This document shows, piece after piece, positions 1 through 8,624 of a stretch of DNA of 64,000 nucleotides. The notes beneath the pieces are model-generated. The model was given only the letters and a program-made list of their open reading frames with translations. It was not told the origin of the DNA and did not search any database. Origin of the DNA: Gordonia mangrovi. GTDB taxonomy: Bacteria > Actinomycetota > Actinomycetes > Mycobacteriales > Mycobacteriaceae. Where the stretch lies: assembly GCF_024734075.1 (NCBI RefSeq), contig NZ_CP102850.1, forward strand, positions 1,674,001-1,738,000. Direction: 5' to 3'. The position numbers were made by a program, and so were the translations under genes. Position 1 is the stretch's first letter. Every line of letters starts with the position of its first letter.

Positions 1-84
1 CCACGACGACTATTGACGCCGCGGCACGCTGACACCGCGGCCGTATCGCACCCGGAAGCCCACACCCACCACGCGGAGCAACTA

Positions 85-102
85 TATACCCCTAGGGGTA
101 TA
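85..102. promoter_or_regulatory. CsoR/RicR-type copper operator
   Basis: A perfect 18-bp palindrome, TATACCCC followed by its mirror TAGGGGTATA, lies 31 bp before the DUF2202 lipoprotein start. This is the classic shape of sites bound by Cu(I)-sensing CsoR/RicR repressors. A -10-like TATAGT at 99-104 overlaps its right half, so a bound repressor would block RNA polymerase. No csoR gene lies in the window. Copper control is inferred from the motif alone. Confidence 0.75.
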
Positions 103-132
103 GTAGTAGGTGGTTGTCCGAGGGAGGACGGA

Positions 133-720
133 ATGATGAACAGCTATCTCCGACATGGAATCGTGGTCGCGTCCGGAGCGGCGATTGCCGCGGTGGTCGC
201 GCTGGCCGGATGCACAACCGACGTGGTTTCTGCTCCGGAGACATCCACCGGCACAACGACTGTTGCCGCGCCGGTGAGCACCACAGTCGCCACCGATGCG
301 GTGCTTGCCGATCAGCTGCGGTATCTGATCGAGGAGGAGAAGCTGGCCCACGACGTGTACGTGACGCTCGGTGAGCAGTGGGGTGGGCGCATCTTCACCA
401 ACATCGCCGCGGCCGAGGTCACCCACCAGGATGCGGTCGCGCGTCTACTGCCCGCCTACGGGATCGCCGACCCACGCCTCGCCGCCGTGGGTGCGTTCAC
501 CGATCCCGCATTGCAGGAACTCCACGACCGTTTGGTCGCCGAGGGATCGGCCTCGCCGACCGCCGCCTACCGCGTCGGTGTCACCATCGAGGAGAAGGAC
601 ATCGCCGACCTGTCGGCATATCTGGCGACCGACCCGCCGACCGATGTCGCCGCCGTGATGACAAGCCTGCGGGACGGATCGAGCAACCACCTCGCGGCGT
701 TCCAGCGTCAACTGGCCTGA
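133..720 (+). CDS. DUF2202 domain lipoprotein
   Basis: A 195-residue predicted lipoprotein. Residues 1-27 form a signal peptide ending in a lipobox (ALAG-C27), followed by a Thr/Ala/Val-rich linker and, from about residue 55, a helical DUF2202 domain (LRYLIEEEKLAHDVY). DUF2202 proteins are ferritin-like in fold and their role is unknown. The in-frame reading extends upstream to 13, but the start at 133 is chosen because it opens a proper signal peptide, has GGGAGGA just before it and lies after the operator at 85-102. The gene is convergent with the P-type ATPase, 15 bp away. The operator suggests copper-induced expression and perhaps a metal-handling role at the cell surface, which is inference. 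Confidence 0.85.
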   Translation: MMNSYLRHGIVVASGAAIAAVVALAGCTTDVVSAPETSTGTTTVAAPVSTTVATDAVLADQLRYLIEEEKLAHDVYVTLGEQWGGRIFTNIAAAEVTHQDAVARLLPAYGIADPRLAAVGAFTDPALQELHDRLVAEGSASPTAAYRVGVTIEEKDIADLSAYLATDPPTDVAAVMTSLRDGSSNHLAAFQRQLA

Positions 721-735
721 CGCCGGATGGTGCGG

Positions 736-3465
736 TCAGGTTGTGGCGGGTGCCGAACGCATCCGCCGCAACTGGATGACCTTGTCGACGCCGACGAAGG
801 CCGGGGCGATCAGCGACAGACCCAGGACCACCAGCCACTGGCCACCGGACAGTGACACGGTGTCCAGCAGCCGCTGGAACATGCCCAGCTCGACCGCCGC
901 CCACGCCAGCGACCATCCGCCGATGAGCCACCCGAAGTACGGGAACACCGGCGACGACCACGGGGCCTCGCGCTCGCGGCGCATCACCACGCCGAGGTTC
1001 ACACCGCTGAATGCCACCACCGCGAACGCCATCGTCATCGCCACCGACCCGGCATCGGCCGAGGGCTCGTCGGGCCCCCACTGGAGGACGGCCAGGGCGG
1101 TGCCCGCGATCAGGAAGCCGCTGATGACCCAGCGGGCGATCTGCGGACCGTTGACGATCCGGGTTCCCGGCGTGCGGGGCGGACGTTGCATGACACCGGG
1201 ATCGGAGGCGTCGACGATGAAACCGACCACCACGGTGACGATGACGAAGAACTTGCAGAACAGCAGTTGCATCGGCAGCAGCGCGACGCCGCCGTTGATG
1301 TTGAGGATCGTCGCCAGCACCATCATCTGCAGCACCGCCGACAGCACGGTCAGCTGCAGCCGGATGTAGGACGAGATGCGGCGATAGATGTCGCGGCCGA
1401 GTTCCACCGCACGCACCAGCGTGGCGAAGTTGTCGTCGGTGAGCACGATCTTGGCGGCCTGCTTGGTCACCTCCGAACCGCTGCCCATCGCCACACCGAT
1501 GTCGGACTGCTTGAGTGCGGCGGCGTCGTTGACGGCGTCGCCGGTCATCGCGACGACGTCGCCGTCTTCCTGCATGAGCCGGGCGAGTCGCAGTTTGTCC
1601 TCGGGTGCCACCCGCCCGAACACGTGCAGTTGCGGCAACTGTTCGAGCACCTGGTCGTCGCTGAGATGTTGCAGCTCGGTGCCGGTGATGACCCCGGGCC
1701 CCAGCCCCAGCTGATCGGCAATGGCGCGGGCGGTGATCGTGTGGTCGCCGGTGATCATCCGGACGTCGATGCCCGCCCCGAGTGCGGTGTGCACGGCTGC
1801 GGTCGCCTCGGCACGTAGGGGGTCGATGATGCCGACCAGGCCGATGAGGACGAGATCGCCGACAGCGCCCATGGGGTCGGCGACTGCCGCGTCCATCGCG
1901 GTGTCGTCGAGGCCTTTGGCGGCGAACGCCAACACCCGTAGCCCCTTTACGGACAGCTCGCGGTTGGCGTCGACGATGTTCTGGCGCATCTGCTCCACCG
2001 GCACGATCTCACCGTGCTGCAGCGCGTGGGAGCAACGATCGAGCACCACGTCGGGCCCGCCCTTCACCACGACGAGATGTGGCTGGTCCACCACGGTGCC
2101 GCGGACCGTGTTCGGGCGATGGTGGAAGGTCGCCATGAACTTGTAGTCCGAGTCGAAGGGGACCTCGGTGACACGGGGGATGGTCCGGCGGGTCGCCTCC
2201 GCGTCCACCCCGATCTTGGCCGCCAGCACCACCAGCGCCGCCTCGGTGGGGTCGCCGATGATCGATTCATCATCGGCGACGGTGGCGTCCGAGCACAGGC
2301 ACAGCCCCAACGCCAGCGGCGTGAAGTCGGGCGGATCGCCGGCAGCACCGAGGATTGCGCCGGTCTTGGCGTAGCCGGAGCCCTCCACCCGGAACCACTG
2401 GTCGCCCGCGTACAACGCGGTGACCGTCATGGCGTTCATGGTCAGCGTGCCGGTCTTGTCGGAGTTGATGACGGTGGTACCGCCGAGGGTTTCGACGTCG
2501 GCGAGCGACTTCACGACAGCCTTCTCGTCGGCGAGATGCTGTGCGCCCGAAGACAACATCGTCTGGACGAAGGTCGGCAGACCGGTGGGGATGGAGGCGA
2601 TGGCGGTGGAGATGCACAGCAGCGCAAGGGTCTCGCCGTTCTGTCCACGGACGATTCCGATGATGCCGATGATGGCGACGGCACCCCAGGCGAGGAAGCC
2701 GAACACCTTCGTCAGGCCGTCGAGTTCGCGCTGCAGCGGCGACTTGGACCGCTTGGTGGCGGAGACCATGTCGGCGATCCGACCCATCTGAGTGGCCGAA
2801 CCGGTTGCGGTGACCACGAACTGCGCTGATCCCCGGGTGACCTGCGTGTTCTGGAAGGCCATATTGGTGCGGTCGCCCAGCGCTATTTCGGTCCCGGCGA
2901 TCGGCGCCGGGTCCTTGGGCACGGGCGCGCTCTCGCCGGTGAGCGCGGCCTCCTGGACCTCCAGCGTCGCCGAGGTGAGCAGGCGGCCGTCGGCGGGCAC
3001 CAGGTCGCCCGCTTCCACCAGCACGATGTCGCCGGGTACCAGGTCGGCGGCGGGCACTTCGGCCACCTGTCCGTCGCGACGCACCCGCGCGACCGGGACC
3101 TGTAGCTGCGCCAGAGCGTCGACGCTGGCCTGGGCCTTCATCTCCTGTTTGGTGCCCATCACCACGTTGAAGGCGACCAGCAGGCCCACCACGATGCCCG
3201 TGGCGAACTGACCGATGACGAAGCTGGCCACGGCAACGATGAGCAGCATGATGTTCATCGGATTGGCCAGTTGGCCCCGGGAAACGGCCCACAGCGTCGG
3301 TGGAGGCTCGGGGGTGACCTCGTTCGGGCCATAACGCGCCAGCCGGTCGGCAGCATCGGCGGACGTCAGCCCGACCCGAGTGTCCACGTCGAGCGCAGCG
3401 GCCACGCCGGTCGTGTCGCGGAGATATGCATCGGTCAAAGGCGTTGCGTCAGTGGTGGAAGCCAT
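736..3465 (-). CDS. P2-like cation-transporting P-type ATPase
   Basis: A 909-residue P-type ATPase. It has an N-terminal cation-ATPase domain (RYGPNEV), the actuator TGES motif, the phosphorylation motif DKTGTLT, nucleotide-domain KGGP, and the hinge MTGDAVNDAAALK, plus about ten membrane helices. Architecture is that of Ca2+/Na+ P2 pumps. The M4 signature is PTGLP rather than PEGLP, and the M6 region (LLFCKFFVIVTVVVGF) lacks the Asn/Thr/Asp ligands of SERCA-type pumps, so the transported ion cannot be assigned. The start at 3465 was chosen because AGAGGA sits about 8 bases upstream; longer in-frame reading lacks such a site. It is likely plasma-membrane located. Confidence 0.85.
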   Translation of the reverse strand: MASTTDATPLTDAYLRDTTGVAAALDVDTRVGLTSADAADRLARYGPNEVTPEPPPTLWAVSRGQLANPMNIMLLIVAVASFVIGQFATGIVVGLLVAFNVVMGTKQEMKAQASVDALAQLQVPVARVRRDGQVAEVPAADLVPGDIVLVEAGDLVPADGRLLTSATLEVQEAALTGESAPVPKDPAPIAGTEIALGDRTNMAFQNTQVTRGSAQFVVTATGSATQMGRIADMVSATKRSKSPLQRELDGLTKVFGFLAWGAVAIIGIIGIVRGQNGETLALLCISTAIASIPTGLPTFVQTMLSSGAQHLADEKAVVKSLADVETLGGTTVINSDKTGTLTMNAMTVTALYAGDQWFRVEGSGYAKTGAILGAAGDPPDFTPLALGLCLCSDATVADDESIIGDPTEAALVVLAAKIGVDAEATRRTIPRVTEVPFDSDYKFMATFHHRPNTVRGTVVDQPHLVVVKGGPDVVLDRCSHALQHGEIVPVEQMRQNIVDANRELSVKGLRVLAFAAKGLDDTAMDAAVADPMGAVGDLVLIGLVGIIDPLRAEATAAVHTALGAGIDVRMITGDHTITARAIADQLGLGPGVITGTELQHLSDDQVLEQLPQLHVFGRVAPEDKLRLARLMQEDGDVVAMTGDAVNDAAALKQSDIGVAMGSGSEVTKQAAKIVLTDDNFATLVRAVELGRDIYRRISSYIRLQLTVLSAVLQMMVLATILNINGGVALLPMQLLFCKFFVIVTVVVGFIVDASDPGVMQRPPRTPGTRIVNGPQIARWVISGFLIAGTALAVLQWGPDEPSADAGSVAMTMAFAVVAFSGVNLGVVMRREREAPWSSPVFPYFGWLIGGWSLAWAAVELGMFQRLLDTVSLSGGQWLVVLGLSLIAPAFVGVDKVIQLRRMRSAPATT

Positions 3466-3674
3466 ACACGCGGTCCTCTCGGAGATCCCTGTGGCCGGCA
3501 GCCATGACCACCACGCCATCCCGGCGAAACACCAGATCATCATGCCGGACCAGCGCCCACGATGCCGGAATTCACCGATTAACGTCACCTGGTTCGCGCG
3601 GCGGGTTCGGGGTCGCGGTTGACGGTGGCCGCATCGGGGTATCCCCCGTGCACCCGATGGAGGAGAGAACCACC

Positions 3675-4196
3675 ATGGACACCGCAATCTGGATCATTCT
3701 GGCCGTCGTCATCGTGCTTGTCGTACTCGTTGCCGTAGCGCTTCTCATGCGGCAGCGCACTACGCGACGCCGCAGCAAGGCACACGAGATCCGCGAGAAC
3801 GCCACGCAGCAGGTGTCCGAGGTGCGACGTCGTGAGGCGATCGCCGAGGAGTCCGACGCCCGGGCCCGCAAGGCCCAAGCCGAAGCGGACGCGAAGGCCG
3901 CCGAGGCCAAACGGCTCAGCGAGCAGGCGCAGGCACATCAGGGACACGCCACGGAATCGCGTGACAAGCTCGAGCGTGAGCTCGCCCGCGCCGACAAACT
4001 CGATCCCGACGTGAAGAAGAACCGAACCACCCAGGAAGACGGCACCAGTCGGCCAGATGACGATGTCGCCGAGGACGCCGACGTGTCGCCACGCTCGCAG
4101 CGGTCGACTCCCAACGGCACGTCGCCGGCCGCGACCGCCGACAGCGGTGGCATCGGCGAGCCCGATCGCACCGAGCCTCCGCCGACCACACGCTGA
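3675..4196 (+). CDS. Membrane-anchored coiled-coil protein, unknown function
   Basis: A 173-residue protein. Residues 5-25 form one strongly hydrophobic helix rich in Ile, Val and Leu, followed by a basic stop-transfer patch (RQRTTRRRSK) and an Ala/Glu/Arg/Lys-rich segment of roughly 80 residues predicted to be a long helix or coiled coil. The last 50 residues are Ser/Thr/Asp/Pro-rich and probably disordered. GGAGGAGAG ends a few bases before the ATG. The layout implies a single-pass membrane protein with a cytoplasmic rod. It is divergent from the P-type ATPase. I do not recognise a family. Confidence 0.75.
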   Translation: MDTAIWIILAVVIVLVVLVAVALLMRQRTTRRRSKAHEIRENATQQVSEVRRREAIAEESDARARKAQAEADAKAAEAKRLSEQAQAHQGHATESRDKLERELARADKLDPDVKKNRTTQEDGTSRPDDDVAEDADVSPRSQRSTPNGTSPAATADSGGIGEPDRTEPPPTTR

Positions 4197-4202
4197 ATCC
4201 GA

Positions 4203-4222
4203 TGGTCGCCGGTAGGCGACCA
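4203..4222 (+). terminator. Hairpin terminator after coiled-coil gene
   Basis: TGGTCGCC (4203-4210) pairs with GGCGACCA (4215-4222) around a GGTA tetraloop, seven bases after the stop at 4196. There is no T-tract, as is common for actinobacterial hairpin terminators. Confidence 0.55.
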
Positions 4223-4343
4223 CATCACCGGAGTGACGGCTCGTCCCCCCACCGGGGGTGCCACGGTGGTCAAGTGGACTCCAAGCGCTCCGCAAGAGCC
4301 GATCGACAGGCTGATTGCAGTCCAGCTACCGAAAGGCTCCCCC

Positions 4344-4955
4344 ATGTCGTTCCACACGTCCGCCCCGCAGCCGCCCCTGACCTACATCACCGATGAGCCA
4401 CCGCACACCACCGCCCGCTGGCAGATCACCCGACGTTGCGCACTCCTGCTGGCGGCGGCCGGATTCGCCGCGGTGACCGCCTGCAGTGTCTCCGTCGGTA
4501 CCGACGGAGACACTGCCGTGGAAGCCACTTCGGACATCGCGATCGGCGAGTGTCTGCAGATCGATGACCAGGCCGATTCCGAGGGCAAAGTGCGGGCCAC
4601 CACCGCAGCCTGCGACTCCGACGGGCTCACCTTCTATGCCGCGGAGGCGGTTTCCGCCGAGCAATCATGCACCGGCGAGAACAGCGCAAGCCTGTCGTTC
4701 GACGGAGATCCGCAGAAGCTCTGCATGACGCCCAACCTCGCCGACGGTCAGTGCTATCAGATCCCCTTGCCCGGCGGTCAACTCGTCGACTACCGCAAAT
4801 CCGATTGTGCGGCATCGCCGGCCACCGACACCGTGATCGCCGAAACCGTCGCACGTTCGGATGACTCGATCAGCTGCACCGAGGACCAGACCGCTTGGGT
4901 GTTCACCGAACCGGAGGCAATCGGATACTGCCTGCGTGCCATCGGGACTCCCTGA
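4344..4955 (+). CDS. Cys-rich lipoprotein with duplicated domain
   Basis: A 203-residue predicted lipoprotein. A long N-terminal stretch of about 28 residues precedes the arginines (TRR) and hydrophobic core of the signal peptide, which ends at lipobox VTA-C47. The mature part shows two similar halves of about 75 residues, each with a G-x-C-hydrophobic start and further cysteines, suggesting disulfide-linked repeats like those in LppU/septum-formation-type lipoproteins. That family assignment is tentative. GAAAGG lies 8 bases before the ATG. Codons 47-58, right after the lipobox, are encoded by a perfect 34-bp palindrome. Confidence 0.75.
   Translation: MSFHTSAPQPPLTYITDEPPHTTARWQITRRCALLLAAAGFAAVTACSVSVGTDGDTAVEATSDIAIGECLQIDDQADSEGKVRATTAACDSDGLTFYAAEAVSAEQSCTGENSASLSFDGDPQKLCMTPNLADGQCYQIPLPGGQLVDYRKSDCAASPATDTVIAETVARSDDSISCTEDQTAWVFTEPEAIGYCLRAIGTP
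4483..4516. repeat. Perfect 34-bp palindrome inside lipoprotein gene
   Basis: The 17 bases at 4483-4499 are the exact reverse complement of 4500-4516, with GGTACC at the centre and no spacer. It covers the codons from the acylated Cys47 to about residue 58. The mRNA could fold an almost 17-bp stem directly after the signal-peptide coding region. Confidence 0.9.
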
Positions 4956-5051
4956 CCCGTGTCGAGCCGCGGTCTGCTCCACTCGATGGCGACGGATACC
5001 GAAACGTACAGAGGAGGACTGGTTCTGCAACTTCGAGGGGTTGTGATGGTC

Positions 5052-5104
5052 AGGGTGGTGGGTCTCGATACGTCACTCACTCCGTTCGCGACCACTCGAC
5101 CACC
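5052..5104. terminator. Possible degenerate terminator-like inverted repeat
   Basis: GGTGGTGGGTCTCGATACG near 5052-5072 is partly complementary to the stretch ending CTCGACCACC near 5104. It resembles, in degraded form, the GGTGG-TCTCGATACG hairpins found between actinobacterial genes. It lies between the Cys-rich lipoprotein and the hydrolase. Pairing is imperfect and the call is tentative. Confidence 0.3.
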
Positions 5105-5180
5105 GGTTGGCAGACCATTCCGAAAGGGTGTCACCGGTGCAGCGGTGACGAGGCCGACCGCGGCGCGGTAGTCTCCGGCA

Positions 5181-5897
5181 ATGGCGCCCCCCGCTCGGAG
5201 TTCCGACCGCACCCTCGTGCTGCTGCACGGCGCGCCGTTGACGCCGGAGATCTGGGGTGAGACCGTCGCATTTCTGGGTGACCGCACTGTGGTCACACCC
5301 GATTGCACACGTGTGCCGAACTCCCGGGAGGCGCAGACGATCCTTGCCGAACAGGTCGCCGCCGACGTCGAGGGCGACCTCGATCTGGTCGGCCACTCCT
5401 TCGGCGGACAGATCGCCATCGATCTTGCGTTGCGCCATCCCGATCGTGTTCGGACACTGACCATTCTGTGCAGCCGCGATACCCCGTACCCGGCCTTTGG
5501 CCCGGTGGCCGCACAAGTACGTGCGGGGTCGGGACCGTCGGTGGTCGGCTCACTGGCACGGTGGTTCACCGCCGAGGAGCTGATCGCCGATCCACCTGCG
5601 GTGTGCGCTGCCCGAGAACAACTCTCTCACGCCGACAACAGGCACTGGGCTGCCGCCCTGGCCGCCATCGCCACCTATGATCGCTGGTCGCGAACGGGCT
5701 CCCTGTCGATGCCGGTCACCGTGGTGGCCGCAGGCAAGGACGGTGTGTCGACCCCCGAGGTGATGGCCGATCTTGCCCGCCGCATCCATGGGGCGGTCTT
5801 CGATCTGCACCCCGAGTGGTCGCACATGTCGGCATTCACCGAGCCGGAGGCACTGGCAGCATTGATCGATCGTTCGACCAGCCGCGATCTCGAGTAG
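5181..5897 (+). CDS. Alpha/beta hydrolase
   Basis: A 238-residue alpha/beta-hydrolase-fold protein without a signal peptide, so presumably cytoplasmic. The oxyanion region reads LLHGAPLTPEIW near the N-terminus. The nucleophile elbow is GHSFGG at about residues 73-78, with Ser75 the likely nucleophile, and a histidine in HPEWSHMS near residue 217 completes the triad. The length matches small esterases, peroxidase-type and lactonase-type members, and the substrate cannot be read from the sequence. It is convergent with the BCCT gene, 46 bp away. Confidence 0.85.
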   Translation: MAPPARSSDRTLVLLHGAPLTPEIWGETVAFLGDRTVVTPDCTRVPNSREAQTILAEQVAADVEGDLDLVGHSFGGQIAIDLALRHPDRVRTLTILCSRDTPYPAFGPVAAQVRAGSGPSVVGSLARWFTAEELIADPPAVCAAREQLSHADNRHWAAALAAIATYDRWSRTGSLSMPVTVVAAGKDGVSTPEVMADLARRIHGAVFDLHPEWSHMSAFTEPEALAALIDRSTSRDLE

Positions 5898-5943
5898 CTG
5901 GGCTGGTGTACCGACTGGCGTCGCTGCTGCGGCGCGTTCCCGA

Positions 5944-7686
5944 TCAGCTGGTGTCGGAGGGCTTTTCCGGAGCCGAGGCGGCTGTGGCCGTGGTCGAACC
6001 GGGCGCCGCCGGTCTCGCCGGGTTCGGCGCCGCACCCGCCTTCGGACCGCTGTCGGCGGTGTCGCCGGCAGTGCCGGCGGTGCCGTTGCCGTTGAGCTGA
6101 TGGCCGTACATCCGGAGGAAGTGCTCGTGTGTCATCGGGGTGACCTTGTGTTTCTCCTGGCGCAAGCCGATGAACAGAGTGGGGATCATCAGGGTGATCA
6201 GGATGAAGACCGGTAGGCCCACCACGGTTATCACCTCTTGTAGCGCGCTGAGACCTGCCTCGCCGCCGACCACGATGAGCGTGGCGGCCACCGCTCCCTC
6301 GGTGAGGCCCCAGAACGCACGCTGCCGGATGGGACCGGCCTCGGCGTCACCCGAACACAACATGTCGACCACCAGGGATGCCGAATCCGAGGACGTGGCG
6401 AAGAACAACGCGACCACCACGACGGCGATTCCCTGTATCAGCGTGGTGAGGGGGAAGTTCTCGAAGAACTCGAACATCGCCAGTGGAATACTCTCTTCCA
6501 CTGCGGCCGAGATGGATCCACCGTCCCCACCGATGCCGTCGATCTCCATGGCCGACCAGCCGAAGATGACGAACCAGACGAGGGTGAACAACGACGGCGC
6601 AACCAGCACCCCGACCACGAACTGGCGGATGGTGCGACCGCGCGAGATACGGGCCAGGAACACTCCCATGAACGGTGCCCACGTCACCGTCCACGCCCAA
6701 TAGAACACGGTCCAGCCGCCCTGCCAGCCCCAGCCACCGTCCTTGGTGAAGTCGGCCATCGCGTCATTCCAGAACGCCAGCGGCACCACATCGGCGGCAT
6801 AGTTGCCCACGCTCTCGATCATCTGGCGAAGGAGGAACACGGTGTCGGAGAAGATGAGCACGAAGATCATCAGGCCGATCGCCACCGAGATGTTGATGTT
6901 GGACAGCCGTTTGACGCCCTTCTCCAGCCCGACGACGATCGAGGAGGTCGCCACGATGGTCAGGGTGGTGATGATGACGACCTTCGCCCACACCGAATCT
7001 GGCAGTCCGACCAGCTCGCTGAGACCGGCGTTGATCTGCGAGGTTCCCAGACCCAGTGACACCGCGAGCCCGAAGACCGTTCCCAGCACCGCGACGACGT
7101 CGATGGTCTTCCCGATGGGTCCGTGGATGCGGTCCTTGAGGACCGGATAGAACACCGACGAGACGCGCATGGGCAGCTTGTAGCGGTAGATGAAGTAGCC
7201 GAATGCCAAGCCCGGCAACGTGAAGATGGCCCAGGTGTGCAGGCTCAGGTGGTAGAGCGAGACGCTCATCGCGTCTTCGGCGGCCTCGGCGCTGTAGGGT
7301 TGCACGCCTTCGAAGGGCGGGTTGGCGAAGTGTGAGATCGGCTCGGCGACACCCCAGAACATCAGCACGGTGCCGATACCTCCGGCGAAGAGCATCGCGA
7401 ACCACGACACGTTGGAGTATGCCGGTTTGTCGTCGTCGTCGCCGAGCCGTAGCCGACCGTAGCGGCTGATGGCGACCCAGATCAGGAAGATCAACCACAC
7501 CGTGACCCCGATGATGAAGAACCACCCGAGGTTCGTGACGATCCATTCGCGACTGTTCCCGAATGCGTCGCCCACCCAGTCCTGGAAGATCAGGAACAGC
7601 ACCAACAATGAGATGGTGAGACCCGCCGACCAGAAGAAGATCTGCGGGTTCGTCTTGAGACCGAGCTTTCGAGCGAGCGTTTCCAC
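5944..7686 (-). CDS. BCCT-family betaine/choline/carnitine transporter
   Basis: A 580-residue secondary transporter with about 12 membrane helices. It carries BCCT hallmarks: GGIGTVLMFWGVAEP, the conserved Trp-rich segment WTVFYWAWTVTWAPFMGVFLARISRG split over TM8, and a C-terminal cytoplasmic tail of about 60 residues rich in Gly/Ala/Pro. The family couples Na+ or H+ to uptake of betaine, choline, carnitine or ectoine and often responds to osmotic stress. The exact substrate is not evident. With the ehu genes 8 kb away it suggests osmolyte uptake capacity. Confidence 0.92.
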   Translation of the reverse strand: METLARKLGLKTNPQIFFWSAGLTISLLVLFLIFQDWVGDAFGNSREWIVTNLGWFFIIGVTVWLIFLIWVAISRYGRLRLGDDDDKPAYSNVSWFAMLFAGGIGTVLMFWGVAEPISHFANPPFEGVQPYSAEAAEDAMSVSLYHLSLHTWAIFTLPGLAFGYFIYRYKLPMRVSSVFYPVLKDRIHGPIGKTIDVVAVLGTVFGLAVSLGLGTSQINAGLSELVGLPDSVWAKVVIITTLTIVATSSIVVGLEKGVKRLSNINISVAIGLMIFVLIFSDTVFLLRQMIESVGNYAADVVPLAFWNDAMADFTKDGGWGWQGGWTVFYWAWTVTWAPFMGVFLARISRGRTIRQFVVGVLVAPSLFTLVWFVIFGWSAMEIDGIGGDGGSISAAVEESIPLAMFEFFENFPLTTLIQGIAVVVVALFFATSSDSASLVVDMLCSGDAEAGPIRQRAFWGLTEGAVAATLIVVGGEAGLSALQEVITVVGLPVFILITLMIPTLFIGLRQEKHKVTPMTHEHFLRMYGHQLNGNGTAGTAGDTADSGPKAGAAPNPARPAAPGSTTATAASAPEKPSDTS

Positions 7687-7885
7687 TGGGTGCCGTCTCC
7701 ATCCTCGACGGCTCGGTGTCGGTGTCGGGATAGCGCGTTGCGGGTGTCGTTGGTGAACCGTCGACTAGAACCCCAGCATCGTCGCATGATTCGAAGATGG
7801 CCACCCATGCAATCGGTTCGTTACATTCGCACCTGTTGACCGTTTCCCCGGTGACCACGAACGGCGCCCATCGTCGCGAGCCGGA

Positions 7886-8455
7886 TCACTGTTCGGCTTC
7901 AGGCAGATCCCAGGAGAAGTTGACGACCATTCCCTCGGCACCGTCCATCTTGAGTCGAACCGGTCCGGTGCGTCCCTCGGCCGTCGACGCTTCGCAGGTC
8001 ACGGTGGTACCGGGTTGAGCCGAGATCTCCTCCTGGGGACAGTTCAGCGCGGTCAACGTGTACCCGGTCTGTCGGCCGAACTCCGGGCCGATCGAATCGG
8101 CGACCGAAGACGCCAACAACCGCTGCGAGCCGTCCTGCACCTGCCAACTGAAGTCGATCGAGTCGTTGTCCTCGTCCACATCCGTGACCTTCACATCCCA
8201 GATGGCGATCACGCCTTTCTCGGTCACCGAACAGGTGGTGGCGTCATCGACCTCGGCATCGAGACCATTGGTGCAGTTGATGGCGTCGAGCGGGTCGCCC
8301 ATCTGTGCGGCGGCTTCGTCGCCGAGTTCGGCCTCGAGCGTGTCGGCGCTGAGGCCCTGCGAGTCACCGGTACTGACCGACACCGAACATCCGCTGAACA
8401 GGATGGCCAACGCGATCACCGCGAGACCGCTCGCGCCTTGCTGCTTGATGGTCAC
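7886..8455 (-). CDS. DUF4333-like lipoprotein
   Basis: A 189-residue predicted lipoprotein starting at a GTG preceded by AGGAG five bases upstream. The signal peptide ends at LFSG-C. The mature region contains two Cys-pair modules (INC...TTCSV and LNC...VTCEA) typical of DUF4333 domains, which in actinobacteria occur in small secreted proteins of unknown function. The second module ends in VVNFSWDL. A longer in-frame reading extends upstream but lacks any recognisable protein. The gene is divergent from the LuxR-type regulator with 169 bp between. Confidence 0.8.
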   Translation of the reverse strand: MTIKQQGASGLAVIALAILFSGCSVSVSTGDSQGLSADTLEAELGDEAAAQMGDPLDAINCTNGLDAEVDDATTCSVTEKGVIAIWDVKVTDVDEDNDSIDFSWQVQDGSQRLLASSVADSIGPEFGRQTGYTLTALNCPQEEISAQPGTTVTCEASTAEGRTGPVRLKMDGAEGMVVNFSWDLPEAEQ

Positions 8456-8624
8456 TGCTACTCCTGTCGCGACGACTGCCGCGCCCGGGGGCGCGGGCGA
8501 GTTCGGTTTCTGGGCGTTTTCCAGGCTGTCACGAACGCGCATGTGTCGAGAGGGCTCGACACCGCAGTGTTTGGGAGGCCGCTCCGTAGGCCAACGAGAC
8601 ATATCCGGCATACGATCTAGTGCC

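Noticed and set aside
3685-4295. Open frame opposite the coiled-coil gene
   Set aside because: No ribosome site or recognisable protein pattern, and the plus-strand gene has a good start, a membrane helix and a terminator.
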